Assembly: GCA_018064505.1 (NCBI GenBank)
Contig: JAGHVC010000108.1
Location: 1 to 64,000 of the forward strand
Direction: 5' to 3'
Length of the DNA: 64,000 nt
From: Candidatus Minthosoma caballi
Lineage (GTDB): Bacteria > Bacteroidota > Bacteroidia > Bacteroidales > Bacteroidaceae
The position numbers and the translations under genes were made by a program. Under the pieces are notes generated by a model that worked only from the letters and a program-made list of their open reading frames with translations, had not been told where the DNA came from and ran no database searches. Shown in pieces: positions 54,201 through 63,500 of this stretch (within the stretch, counting starts at the first letter, position 1; each line of letters starts with the position of its first letter).

Positions 54201-54535
54201 TGCCATGCCTCAGTGTTGAAAATGCCTGGGTCTTCTGCCCAAGAGTTACCGCAACGGTAGTAGCCCTGGCACTCCAAACGGTACATACCAGCAGGAAGCT
54301 CTACATACTGATAGAGATCTGCGTCTGCACCATCGTAAACCTCGAAGAGGCCTCCTGTCTGAGTAGTGCTGCCCTTAGAAGCCTCGTACTTCCAGAAGTC
54401 CATAGGGTTGTTCTCAAAGCTGAGGTTACCCCACTTCACCTGGTCAGTGATCTCCTGTCCGACATTCCATGTCTGGGCAAAAGATGCTGTCATGCTTGCA
54501 ATAAGCAATGACGCTGTGAGTAAAAGTTTTCTCAT
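51224..54535 (-). CDS. Large secreted three-module protein (paralogue of 29872-33252) with sorting-type tail
   Basis: Internal start gives signal peptide MRKLLLTASLLIASMTASFAQ; motifs QYVELPAGMYRLECQGYYRCG / QLVAGIPNGYYKLKAFAQTW / QTIYSLPVGTYRIQVQAIYRDG; tail YSVSGVRQNSLQRGINIVKMSDGSVRKILK. Confidence 0.75.
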   Translation of the reverse strand: MRKLLLTASLLIASMTASFAQTWNVGQEITDQVKWGNLSFENNPMDFWKYEASKGSTTQTGGLFEVYDGADADLYQYVELPAGMYRLECQGYYRCGNSWAEDPGIFNTEAWQDNAVLYVQNGAYNIDSDEFLAARTFKNPLMPRLFDFQDSQIYDMAAAGDESTWDMSDGNYGDKGWGPCSVPGSLAWFNAGKYKPYSDAETGVKYNTVNFFLAQDGYVRIGVSKKEAKEADSFMATNFKLYYEGEAGEAAELAALQDEIKTYIKNCEAIQDNNPGLLYTLINDALIENEYDASYVDNLSKEECLETLEGVKKLYMEAAACLAFHDNLVNAVKGMKNLAGSTNYPGKAAFEAAIEKANSYLDENFEINYDTDSFASFETAYDALIEARGAYLQSQEAKDGMYDYTAFISYPWFCLPDYEPVWSEEEGRYIPNEAALAHLYDEAAGDEVTYAEKDDVNGTIKNIASGVNVNGKKGTPGVWYQEGTEGGGLEVYWNDKYTCIKKWDMPHEGYHDVSQLVAGIPNGYYKLKAFAQTWSNDWNGNCRNQIYIKSSTMESFSPYLQPGGWWGNDVNQWQEIETDMIQVTDGEVLISSRDNGFAAFTGFRLYYFGEKPDFTALLAPKYESAKEAVSELVLQGDSAIVKKMIDALPEKVEDEDAFALAVVQLKEINEYIKDANSYMAGWDLAGKYEGLMDRYESATEVNILTPAWTNALEFPDREDATYTQAQQLDKDYAAYEKYTDTRVSMAELAKTYEPLQTVLTSQASELNKYVDEAAINKYLEELAKPFNEATLASLGADKASETNPVEITALIVNPKYDEDQKGWSGDNLTFNFDPSSVEKPHTAEKWNTNFNTYQTIYSLPVGTYRIQVQAIYRDGGGAQDAWNSWTNAAEEMEFWDNQNAKLYANKNETSICSMASYKSTTRSMDSFRDKMVEAPDADADGNIVWLEHWNYQFKNEVTDPETGEISYEDLDEENGKTDWWWDNKIYDDFEDEYYFYPASLWGISQRFEKSPEAYINSVEVYVEEGGSITFGIRKDTLIGGDWVVMDNWKLFYLGKEMTTGVQATKTAAQAGAIYSVSGVRQNSLQRGINIVKMSDGSVRKILK

Positions 54536-54883
54536 AAAAATGAAATTAATTAATAAATAGATGTAATAAAGTGTTCTCTTTAGGTGCAAAAAAAAGATTG
54601 ATACATTATTAGTTTAATAGGTGAAAGAATGCAACATCTTCGTTAATGCACTCCGTTTTTTTTGACGGTGCAAAATTATATATAATTATGTATATATACA
54701 ACACGTGTTTTCAAATTTGCAATAAATTTGTCGATTTGTTTATATAAAATATCGTTTTTCAAGGGGTAGAGACATGGCGTAACATACCCTGCTTTTGCTG
54801 ATGTTTCATATCTTACAGCATTAATTTACATTTCTTATAGCAAATATTCTCTCCGAAAACTTGCAACAATATGTAAAAAATGA

Positions 54884-54891
54884 TACCTTTG
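54884..54891 (+). promoter_or_regulatory. Promoter of the HTCS gene (TTGC...TACCTTTG)
   Basis: TACCTTTG at 54884-54891 with TTG at 54861, about 20 bp upstream. Confidence 0.55.
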
Positions 54892-54949
54892 CACACCTAT
54901 TTACAACTAACTGCAATATTTCTGTAGAACTTTATTTTTACTGCCTGAT

Positions 54950-57900
54950 ATGAAAAAACATATATATGTAACACTGATTTCATTGTTTATTTGCATTGCT
55001 GTCAATGCCCAGATGTCGCGTTTGTACACTATGGAGCAGGGCTTGACAACCACTCGCCTCAGTTCATCTTATATTGATCGTGACGGATTGCTGTGGGTGA
55101 TGGGAGAGCACATGCTTGCGTTCTTTGATGGTGGCAGTTTCCACTCAGTCATAGACGAAAAGTCGGACTTGGCCAACAAGATTTCAGTTGTGTACACCAT
55201 GGCTCAGATAGGAGACAACGAGTATTATATTGGCACGGGCTATGGATTATTTTTATTCGACTCAAAGCAATACACATTCACTCAGATAGACTTAGGAGAG
55301 CCAAAGGTGAAAGGGGCAATACCTGGCTATCCTATTTCCTCAATAAACCTTGCTGACGAAGAGAATAGGGCAGTTGTTACCACCTCTGGCTTCGGCACCT
55401 TCATGGTTGATTACAAGAATCACAAAATAGACAAAAAGCTCTCTGATGAAATTAGCAACACGATTGAGGATAAGTTTGTCTATGCAACGATAAAAGATAA
55501 AAATGGCAACTACTGGTTCAGCACATCTATTGAACCAATCATTAGGATAGATGCAAAAACTCACAAGAGAGAGCCAGTCAACATTGCGCCTGAGCTGGAG
55601 AATAAGCTGAAGATCAGCAATCCAATCATGTGTATGTGTGTGGATGAGAAGACTCACAATGTCATTATGGGAGCTCCGGGCGTGGGCGTGCTTATATACG
55701 ACAGCAAGTCTAACACAGTTAGAGAGATAGCTGGCAACAGCCGCTACATCAACGCTCGCTCTGTCATATACACAAAGCTTCAAGATGTGTTTGTCGGCAC
55801 TGACAACAACGGAATCATGAAGTTTTCACGCGAAGACGAGTCGCTCAAGCCTGTGGAGTGGTCTGCCCCTGGACATGATTTGCGGGTGAGCAAGGTGCAT
55901 CACATGGTGGAGGATGCTGAAGGAAATCTTGTTGCCTCTTTATATAATAATGGTGTGCTTATAGTGCCAAGCCATTTGAGCAAGATGACCTACATCCCAG
56001 TGTCGCGCAGCAATTCTGATCGCAATTCTTCCCCTGTGACCTGTTTCCTTAACGATGGCAATCGCATCTGGATAGGCACCGACGGAAGCGGCGTGTTCGT
56101 GTCAGAGAAGAATCTGCAGGCAAGAAACATCAGTCAAATGTCAGACGGACTTAATCTTCTCCAGATGACATCATTCGCTAAAGATGCCAATGGCAATGTG
56201 TGGACATCTTCTTATGGAGGTGGCATTCAGAAGTTTGAGAATGGCAAGTGGGTAGTGCCGCCATTCGTGGCAGAATTGAGCCGCATGAGTGTTCTGGATA
56301 TAGAGACCGACTTGAAGACAAACAAGATGTATGTGAGCGTGAACGGCGTAGGCTTGATAGAAGTTGACATCAATGCTCAGACAGTGACAAAAATCGAGAT
56401 GCCAGAAATTGCAAACAGATGGGTGTATAAGACCGCAATCGACTCAAAAAGAAACATCTGGGTGCTCTTTGCGACGGGCATGTGCTACTTTAATCTTGAC
56501 ACAAAGAAAGCTACGACAGTCAGCCTTGCTGACATTGGCAATGCCAAGGTGAATGCAATTCTGGCCGTGGGCGACAAATTGTATGCTGGCACAGACAACG
56601 GCCTTGCTGTCTATTCTTACGCAGAGAAAAAGCTTCTTCTTGACCCTGTCAATGAAAAGCTGCATGAGAATCGCGTGATGTCGATAATCCCATCAGGCAA
56701 AGACCTTTGGCTTGCTTTGTCCAAGAGTGTGGCATGCGTGAGCGGTGCAGATCAGCAAGTTACGAATTATGCTTCTTTCCCAGGCTTTTATATTGGCGAG
56801 TTGCAGAGATCAAGCTGCTTTGCTACAAAAGACGGACTTATTGGCTTCGGAGGAGATAATGGCATTGTGGCAATATCGGCAAACTTTGCCAATGCGCCAT
56901 ACATGAACATTGAGAACCTTTTCATCACAGGTCTTGAGGTCAATGGCGTGAAGTGCAAATACAATCCTGACGAAAATGAGCAGATTTTGAGCAGCAGTAT
57001 TCTTACGGTGGAGAAAATAAATCTTGATTACGATCAGAACACATTCCGCCTCAATTTCGGCTCGACAGAATATGCACATGCCGATGAGATTGTGTATGAA
57101 TACACGCTCGAAGGCTATGAAGACATCTGGCATTCAGCCACTGTGAACTCAGCCTACTACTCAAGCGTGCCTCCTGGCAGATACACATTCCGTCTCAAGG
57201 CACATTATAACTATTCCGACAAATACATTGAGAAGAGCATCACCATCGTCATTTGCCATCCTTGGTATCAGACATGGTGGGCAATGATCATCTATCTGCT
57301 TGTCGTTGTGGCTATTGCTTACGGAATTTGGCGATTCCGCCGTGCTCGAGCAGCAGACAAGGCAAAGATGCTCGAACTTCAGCACGAGGAGCAAGTTAAG
57401 GAGTCAAAACTGAGGCTTTTCACAAGCATAGCGCATGAGCTTCGCACTCCGCTCACTATGGTTGTTTCTCCGCTCAAGCAACTCAAGAGCACCGATGCTG
57501 ATGCTGAGCGACAGGGGCTTTACAGCATCATGCAGCGCAACTGCGACCGCCTGCTCAACATCGTAAAGCAAATCACCGATGTGAGAAAGATTGACAACGG
57601 ACAGCTTCGCCTCCATTTCACTCAGTTCGACTTCAACCAATATTGCAATGACATCATGGAGTCGTTCTCGGGCATTGCAAAAGCAAAGAACATTCAGTTC
57701 ACCCTCTTCTCTACCGACGGGCCACTTCTCATCTGGGCAGACAATGTGCACTTCGAGAAGATACTTATCAACATTCTCAGCAATGCCTTTAAGTTCACGC
57801 CAGCGAATGGAAAGGTGCTCGTCTCTGCAGATTTGCATTCTAACACAGATGGTACTTTTGCCGACAAGCGCATTAATCAGTATCTCACATGCAGCGTGTA

Positions 57901-59050
57901 CAACAGCGGCTCACACATTAATGAGCAAGACCTTGCGCACATTTATGAGCGATTCTATCAAGGATCAACTGAGTCGAGCATCGTAGGTTCGGGCATAGGA
58001 CTCAACCTTTGCTATGAGCTTGTAAAGCTGCATCATGGCACTATCGAGGCTGAGAACATCAATCCAGACGGAGTGGAATTCACGATTCGCATCCCTATAG
58101 AAAGCAACCACCTCACCGAGGAAGAGCTTAAGCCACGCATTACCAACGAGACCGCTGAAATTGCCAGCCACAAGACAGAGGTGGAGACTCTTACTTCGTC
58201 AATTCAGGCTGCCAGCACGATTGAGACCAGTGTTGTGGATGAGGAGCATCGTCGCCAGCATGTTTTGTTTGTGGACGACGATCGCGAGTTGTGCGACTAT
58301 ATGCGCTCTCAGCTTGAAAACGACTATAACATCACGGTGTGCTTCAGTGGCTCAGCCGCATGGAAGCAGGTGCTTTCTCTCCGTCCAGACATTGTCATCA
58401 CCGACTACAAGATGGCTGATGGCGACGGCATGGAGCTTGCAAACAACATCAAGCAAAACCCTGAGACTTCGCACATCACAATCATCATGCTCACTGCCGA
58501 AAATGATGAGCAGTCGCACATCGACAGCTTAGCTGCAGGCATAGACCACTATCTCACTAAGCCGTTCAACATCATGATATTGCGCAGCTTGCTCGAACAG
58601 GTGACTCGTTCGCGCAACAACTTGCTCAGCAAGCGTCATCGCACTGATATTCACCACGATTTCACCAAGGTGGAAATGGAGTCGTTTGAGGACAAGTTCT
58701 ATCAGAAGGTGAACGAAACCATCAAAGAGCATCTTGATGACTCTGACTTCACAGTGGAAGCTCTTGCCCGTGAGGTGGGCGTGAGCCGTGTGCACCTCAA
58801 CCGCAAGCTCAAAGAGCACTACGGCATTTCACCTAATGCATTCATTCGCAGCGTGCGCCTCAAGCAAGCCGCCTATCTGCTTGTCAACAACAAGGTTAAC
58901 ATCTCCGAAGTGGCGTATAAGGTTGGCTTTGCATCACATTCATATTTCAGCAACAACTTCCACGAATACTTTGGCATGACTCCAACAGAATTCGTTGCTT
59001 ATTACTCAGAAAACATGGACGACGACCAGCTGAAGAAGCTGTTGGAGTAA
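54950..59050 (+). CDS. Hybrid two-component system regulator (HTCS)
   Basis: Reg_prop propeller repeats, Y_Y_Y domain (YEYTLEGYEDIWHSATVNSAYYSSVPPGRYTFRLKA), HisKA (SIAHELRTPLTMVVSPLKQL), HATPase, receiver (HVLFVDDDRELCDYM...DIVITDYKMADGDGMEL), AraC HTH (REVGVSRVHLNRKLKEHYG...VAYKVGFASHSYFSNNFHEYFGMTPTEF). Confidence 0.97.
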   Translation: MKKHIYVTLISLFICIAVNAQMSRLYTMEQGLTTTRLSSSYIDRDGLLWVMGEHMLAFFDGGSFHSVIDEKSDLANKISVVYTMAQIGDNEYYIGTGYGLFLFDSKQYTFTQIDLGEPKVKGAIPGYPISSINLADEENRAVVTTSGFGTFMVDYKNHKIDKKLSDEISNTIEDKFVYATIKDKNGNYWFSTSIEPIIRIDAKTHKREPVNIAPELENKLKISNPIMCMCVDEKTHNVIMGAPGVGVLIYDSKSNTVREIAGNSRYINARSVIYTKLQDVFVGTDNNGIMKFSREDESLKPVEWSAPGHDLRVSKVHHMVEDAEGNLVASLYNNGVLIVPSHLSKMTYIPVSRSNSDRNSSPVTCFLNDGNRIWIGTDGSGVFVSEKNLQARNISQMSDGLNLLQMTSFAKDANGNVWTSSYGGGIQKFENGKWVVPPFVAELSRMSVLDIETDLKTNKMYVSVNGVGLIEVDINAQTVTKIEMPEIANRWVYKTAIDSKRNIWVLFATGMCYFNLDTKKATTVSLADIGNAKVNAILAVGDKLYAGTDNGLAVYSYAEKKLLLDPVNEKLHENRVMSIIPSGKDLWLALSKSVACVSGADQQVTNYASFPGFYIGELQRSSCFATKDGLIGFGGDNGIVAISANFANAPYMNIENLFITGLEVNGVKCKYNPDENEQILSSSILTVEKINLDYDQNTFRLNFGSTEYAHADEIVYEYTLEGYEDIWHSATVNSAYYSSVPPGRYTFRLKAHYNYSDKYIEKSITIVICHPWYQTWWAMIIYLLVVVAIAYGIWRFRRARAADKAKMLELQHEEQVKESKLRLFTSIAHELRTPLTMVVSPLKQLKSTDADAERQGLYSIMQRNCDRLLNIVKQITDVRKIDNGQLRLHFTQFDFNQYCNDIMESFSGIAKAKNIQFTLFSTDGPLLIWADNVHFEKILINILSNAFKFTPANGKVLVSADLHSNTDGTFADKRINQYLTCSVYNSGSHINEQDLAHIYERFYQGSTESSIVGSGIGLNLCYELVKLHHGTIEAENINPDGVEFTIRIPIESNHLTEEELKPRITNETAEIASHKTEVETLTSSIQAASTIETSVVDEEHRRQHVLFVDDDRELCDYMRSQLENDYNITVCFSGSAAWKQVLSLRPDIVITDYKMADGDGMELANNIKQNPETSHITIIMLTAENDEQSHIDSLAAGIDHYLTKPFNIMILRSLLEQVTRSRNNLLSKRHRTDIHHDFTKVEMESFEDKFYQKVNETIKEHLDDSDFTVEALAREVGVSRVHLNRKLKEHYGISPNAFIRSVRLKQAAYLLVNNKVNISEVAYKVGFASHSYFSNNFHEYFGMTPTEFVAYYSENMDDDQLKKLLE

Positions 59051-59130
59051 AGTTGTGTCAAAGAGAGAAGCTGAACCGTTGACTCACATTCTCAATTATG
59101 CGAGTGAGTTATTAGTCCCTTGATCCGCTT

Positions 59131-59175
59131 GACATCCAAAGAAAAAGAAGACCGCTTCGCTAAAGAAGAGATTCC
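59131..59175. repeat. Half copy of the CCAAAG palindromic element
   Basis: catccaaagaaaaagaagaccgcttcgctaaagaagagattcc matches the 5' half of the 60.2 kb copy over about 40 bp. Confidence 0.85.
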
Positions 59176-59366
59176 TGCTCGTAGTCGAGTGTGCCTATCC
59201 CGTCTATGGCACAATGCACATCGTTGTCATAAATTACAACGATGCTGCGATTCTGCTCTGGTGCCTTCACCGCTTCATTGTCGCTACAGCTGATAGCCAG
59301 CGTGGAAGCTGCAAACAGCAACGCTCCCCAGATCTTCATTTTCATAATGCTTTGAATTATTAACAA
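59160..59366 (-). pseudogene. N-terminal fragment of a 5'-nucleotidase/metallophosphatase-type lipoprotein
   Basis: Lipobox LAISC then SIVVIYDNDVHCAIDGI (first metal-binding motif like that of UshA-type enzymes); the ORF stops inside the repeat half copy. Confidence 0.65.
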
Positions 59367-59402
59367 TTAGCATGCTACGGTTGTATATCTCTTACGCTTC
59401 GC

Positions 59403-59587
59403 GCTGAAAGGGAAAATAGTAAAAATAGATAAAAATAAGTAAAAATAATAATTTTTGTTCTACAGTATGAAGCGTGAATTTTGCGCTAGCGCAGAAAAGA
59501 AAAACCCATAAAAACCTTTATCAACCCATAAAAACCAAAATATTTTTCAAGGTTTTAAAAAGGTTTTTCGAGGTTTTTCCTTTCAGC
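59403..59587. repeat. Low-complexity region bounded by 14-bp inverted repeats
   Basis: GCTGAAAGGGAAAA (59403-59416) / TTTTTCCTTTCAGC (59574-59587, 1 mismatch); internal (AAAAATARRT)n and duplicated AACCCATAAAAACC. Confidence 0.6.
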
Positions 59588-59633
59588 ACGAAGTGCAAAA
59601 AAAGCATCCACACTATTTCTCGTAATACTTTCT

Positions 59634-59930
59634 TTACTTACGCAAATACTTCTTTCCGTTCTTTATCACGATTCCACGATAACCTTCGCCCACCTCTGTA
59701 CCCATCAGCGAGTAAGTCTTGCCGGTGTTCTGTACTGGTACGAGGTCTTCGCCTACGAACTCAAGGGCTGTGGTCTCGCCATCCTCGTCCTCAACCACTA
59801 TGCGGATTGCCTTGGCGCTGCTGCCAGTAAGTTCATTGATGCGTGGACCACCGATCCATGCACGATATGGAGCGATGGTGACCGTCTTCGCATTGCGAAT
59901 CTTTACATAAAGCCCCTGCAAAGTTAGCAA
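59634..59930 (-). pseudogene. C-terminal fragment of a sorting-tail protein
   Basis: 98-aa ORF without signal peptide ending in YSLMGTEVGEGYRGIVIKNGKKYLRK. Confidence 0.55.
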
Positions 59931-60102
59931 GAATTTTCGAGATAACTTATCTTGTTGAATGTAAATGACATAAATTCGCGAAAAATCACGGTTGTTTTTG
60001 CTAAAAATTGCGTTTTACGAAGGCTAAAATCATACAATTTGGCATGATTCCGAAACCTCCGATTTCGTGCCGTAAACAGACCGGAAAGCCTCTGCTCGTG
60101 AA

Positions 60103-60172
60103 GCCTTATCGCATATCGGGCATAAGCCTTAAGGCTTGTAAGGCGTAAGCGATGAAGCGTGACGGGCGCAAG
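60103..60172. repeat. 23-bp-phased palindromic repeat, locus D
   Basis: GCCTT at 60103 and 60126; GGGC/AAGGC/GGGC ending at 60121, 60144, 60167 (23-bp steps); ggcgtaagcgatgaagcgtgacgggcgcaag nearly matches locus A. Confidence 0.75.
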
Positions 60173-60185
60173 GTTTTAGTTCCTT

Positions 60186-60280
60186 TTTCTGACCTCCAAA
60201 GAAAAAGAAGACCGCTTCGCTAAAGAAGAGATTCCGCATGGTCTTCTTCCCTCTTCTTCCTCTTTGGATGCCTAAAATTT
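60186..60280. repeat. CCAAAG palindromic element, full copy 1
   Basis: CCAAAGAAAAAGAAGA... / ...TCTTCTTCCTCTTTGG inverted arms; near-identical to copy 2. Confidence 0.85.
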
Positions 60281-60331
60281 TAATTCCTTTTTTGTTCAGC
60301 TTAGAGGTTTCTTTGTCGGAATAAAAGTTTT

Positions 60332-60420
60332 TTTCAGACCTCCAAAGATGAAGAAGAACGCTTCGCTAAAGAAGAGATTCCGCATGGTCTTCTTCCCTCT
60401 TCTTCCTCTTTGGATGCCCA
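60332..60420. repeat. CCAAAG palindromic element, full copy 2
   Basis: cagacctccaaagatgaagaagaacgcttcgctaaagaagagattccgcatggtcttcttccctcttcttcctctttggatgccc. Confidence 0.85.
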
Positions 60421-60450
60421 AAATTATCAGTCAAAATGTACAACATGGCC
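60417..60450. repeat. Left inverted repeat flanking carB
   Basis: Reverse complement matches 63934-63967 at 31 of 34 positions. Confidence 0.85.
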
Positions 60451-60501
60451 TTTTTTATTGAAAAAACATGGGGGATATGCAGAGATATTAGGAAAAATTC
60501 A

Positions 60502-60509
60502 TAACTTTG
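60502..60509 (+). promoter_or_regulatory. -7 promoter element TAACTTTG of carB
   Basis: cataactttgcac, consensus TAnnTTTG about 70 bp upstream of the ATG at 60578. Confidence 0.55.
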
Positions 60510-60577
60510 CACAATTTCCGATGATAGGGGATTAAATATTGTATATAGATTACCAAAAAGATAAAACAACCATCACA

Positions 60578-63500
60578 ATGAAACAGAAACTATCGAAAGT
60601 GCTTGTTTTGGGCTCTGGTGCCCTCAAGATTGGACAGGCAGGTGAGTTTGACTACTCTGGTTCGCAGGCATTGAAGGCTTTGCGCGAGGAGGGTATCAGT
60701 TCAGTGCTCGTAAACCCTAACATCGCTACTATCCAGACCAGCGAGGGTATTGCTGACACAGTTTATTTCTTGCCTATCACTCCACACTTCATTACAGAAA
60801 TCATTAAGAAGGAGCGCCCTGACGGCATCATGCTTGCATGGGGTGGTCAGACTGGTTTGAATGTGGGTACTGCACTCTATCAGAATGGCGTGCTCGCTGA
60901 GTATGGCGTTCAGGTGCTCGGCACAAGCGTGGAGGCAATCATGAACACTGAGGACCGCGACCTCTTCGTGAAGGAACTCGACAAGGCAGACTTGAAGACT
61001 CCTGTTTCAGAGGCTTGCGAGACAATGGACACAGCTGTTGCTGCTGCTCGCAAGATTGGCTACCCTATCATGATTCGCTCGGCATACGCTCTTGGCGGTC
61101 TCGGCTCGGGTGTGTGCCCAGACGAGAAGAAGTTTAAGGAGATTGCGGAGTCTGCTTTCACTTTCGCTCCGCAGGTGCTCGTTGAGGAGTCGCTTAAGGG
61201 ATGGAAGGAGATAGAGTTTGAGGTTATCCGCGACGCAAATGACCACTGCTTCACTGTGGCATCGATGGAAAACTTCGACCCACTCGGCATCCACACTGGT
61301 GAGTCAATCGTGGTTGCTCCTACTTGCTCGCTCACTAAGGAGCAGGTTGAGTTCCTTCAGAGCATTAGCCGCAAGTGCGTACGCCACCTCAACATCGTGG
61401 GCGAGTGCAACATCCAGTTCGCATTCAACGCTCAGACTAACGACTACCGCATCATCGAGGTGAACGCTCGTTTGTCACGCTCTTCTGCTCTTGCATCTAA
61501 GGCTACAGGCTACCCTCTCGCATTCGTTGCTGCTAAGATTGCTCTTGGCTACACTCTCGATCAGATTGGCGAGATGGGCACTCCAAACTCAGCTTATGTT
61601 GCTCCTTCTATTGACTATATGATCTGTAAGATTCCTCGCTGGGACCTTACTAAGTTTGCTGGCGTTAGCCGTCTCATCGGTTCTTCAATGAAGTCGGTAG
61701 GTGAGATTATGGCAATCGGCCGCTCATTCGAGGAAATGATTCAGAAGGGTCTCCGCATGATTGGTCAGGGCATGCACGGATTCGTGGGCAATGACCATAC
61801 TCAGTTTGAGAATCTTGACGAAGAGCTTGCTAACCCAACAGACCTTCGCATCTTTGCTATCGCTCAGGCTCTTGAAGAGGGCTACACTATTGAGCGCATC
61901 GAGGAGCTCACTAAGATTGACACTTGGTTCCTCTCTCGCATGAAGCACATTGTGGACTTGAAGCATGAGCTGCAGTCATACAACAGCCTCGAGGAAATCT
62001 CTGACGAGAAGATGCGCGAGGTGAAGGGCGCTGGCTTCTCTGACTTCCAGATTGCACGCTTCGTGCTCAAGCCAGAGGGCAACATGGAGAAGGCTAATCT
62101 TGAGGTGCGCAAGGCACGCAAGCAGCGTGGCATCCTCCCATGCGTTCGCCGCATCGAGACTGTGGGAGGTGAGCATCCAGAATTGACAAACTACCTCTAT
62201 TTCACATATCTTGGCGAGGTTGAGCCAACAAATGCTGACGCTCTCACTCCTGAGGAGTGGAAGGCTCGCTGCCTCAAGCCACAGGGACACTCAATCGAGT
62301 GGTACAAGAACGAGAAGTCGGTCATCGTGCTCGGCTCAGGTGCTTACCGCATCGGTTCGTCGGTTGAGTTCGACTGGTGTTCGGTAAATGCAATCAACAC
62401 AGCTCGCAAGCTTGGCTACAAGTCAATCATGATCAACTACAACCCAGAGACTGTGTCAACTGACTATGACATGTGTGACCGTCTCTACTTCGACGAGCTC
62501 TCTCTCGAGCGTGTGCTCGATGTTATCGACCTTGAGCAGCCACGCGGCGTTATCGTGTCGGTAGGTGGACAGATTCCTAACAACCTCGCTATGAAGCTCC
62601 ACCGTCAGGGCGTGCCAGTGCTTGGCACTTCTCCAGTGGACATTGACCGCGCGGAGAACCGCGACAAGTTCTCTGCTATGCTCGACAAGCTTGGCATTGA
62701 CCAGCCAGCATGGCGTGCGCTCACAAGCATGGACGACATCAAGGACTTCATCAAGGAGGTAGGCTATCCAGTGCTTGTTCGTCCATCGTATGTGCTTTCA
62801 GGCGCAGCAATGAATGTTTGCTACGACGACGAGCAGCTTGAGAGATTCCTCAGCATGGCTTCTGAGGTGAGCAAGGATTATCCAGTGGTTGTTTCTCAGT
62901 TCATGCAGGACACTAAGGAGATTGAGTTCGACGCCGTTGCCGACAAGGGCGAGGTGGTTGAATACGCTATCTCTGAGCATGTTGAGTATGCAGGTGTTCA
63001 CTCAGGTGACGCAACAATGGTATTCCCTGCACAGAACATCTACTTCAGCACAGTGCGCCAGATTAAGAAGATTGCTCGCCGCATCGCTGCAGAGCTCAAC
63101 ATCTCTGGCCCATTCAATATTCAGTTCCTTGCTAAGAACCGTGAGGTGAAGGTAATCGAGTGTAACCTCCGTGCTTCACGCTCATTCCCATTTGTCAGCA
63201 AGATCCTGAAGCGCAACTTCATTGAGACTGCTACTAAGATTATGCTCGACGCTCCTTATTCTCGTCCTGACAAGGGTGAGTTTGACATCGATCGCATCGG
63301 CGTGAAGGCTTCTCAGTTCTCATTCAACCGCCTCTCAAATGCTGACCCAGTGCTTGGCGTTGACATGAGTTCAACTGGTGAGGTAGGCTGTATGGGTGAC
63401 GACTTGAACGAGGCAATGATCAATGCTCTCATTGCTACTGGCTACCGCTTGCCAAAGCAGAATGTGCTCATCTCTTCAGGTGGCGCAAAGGGCAAGGTGC

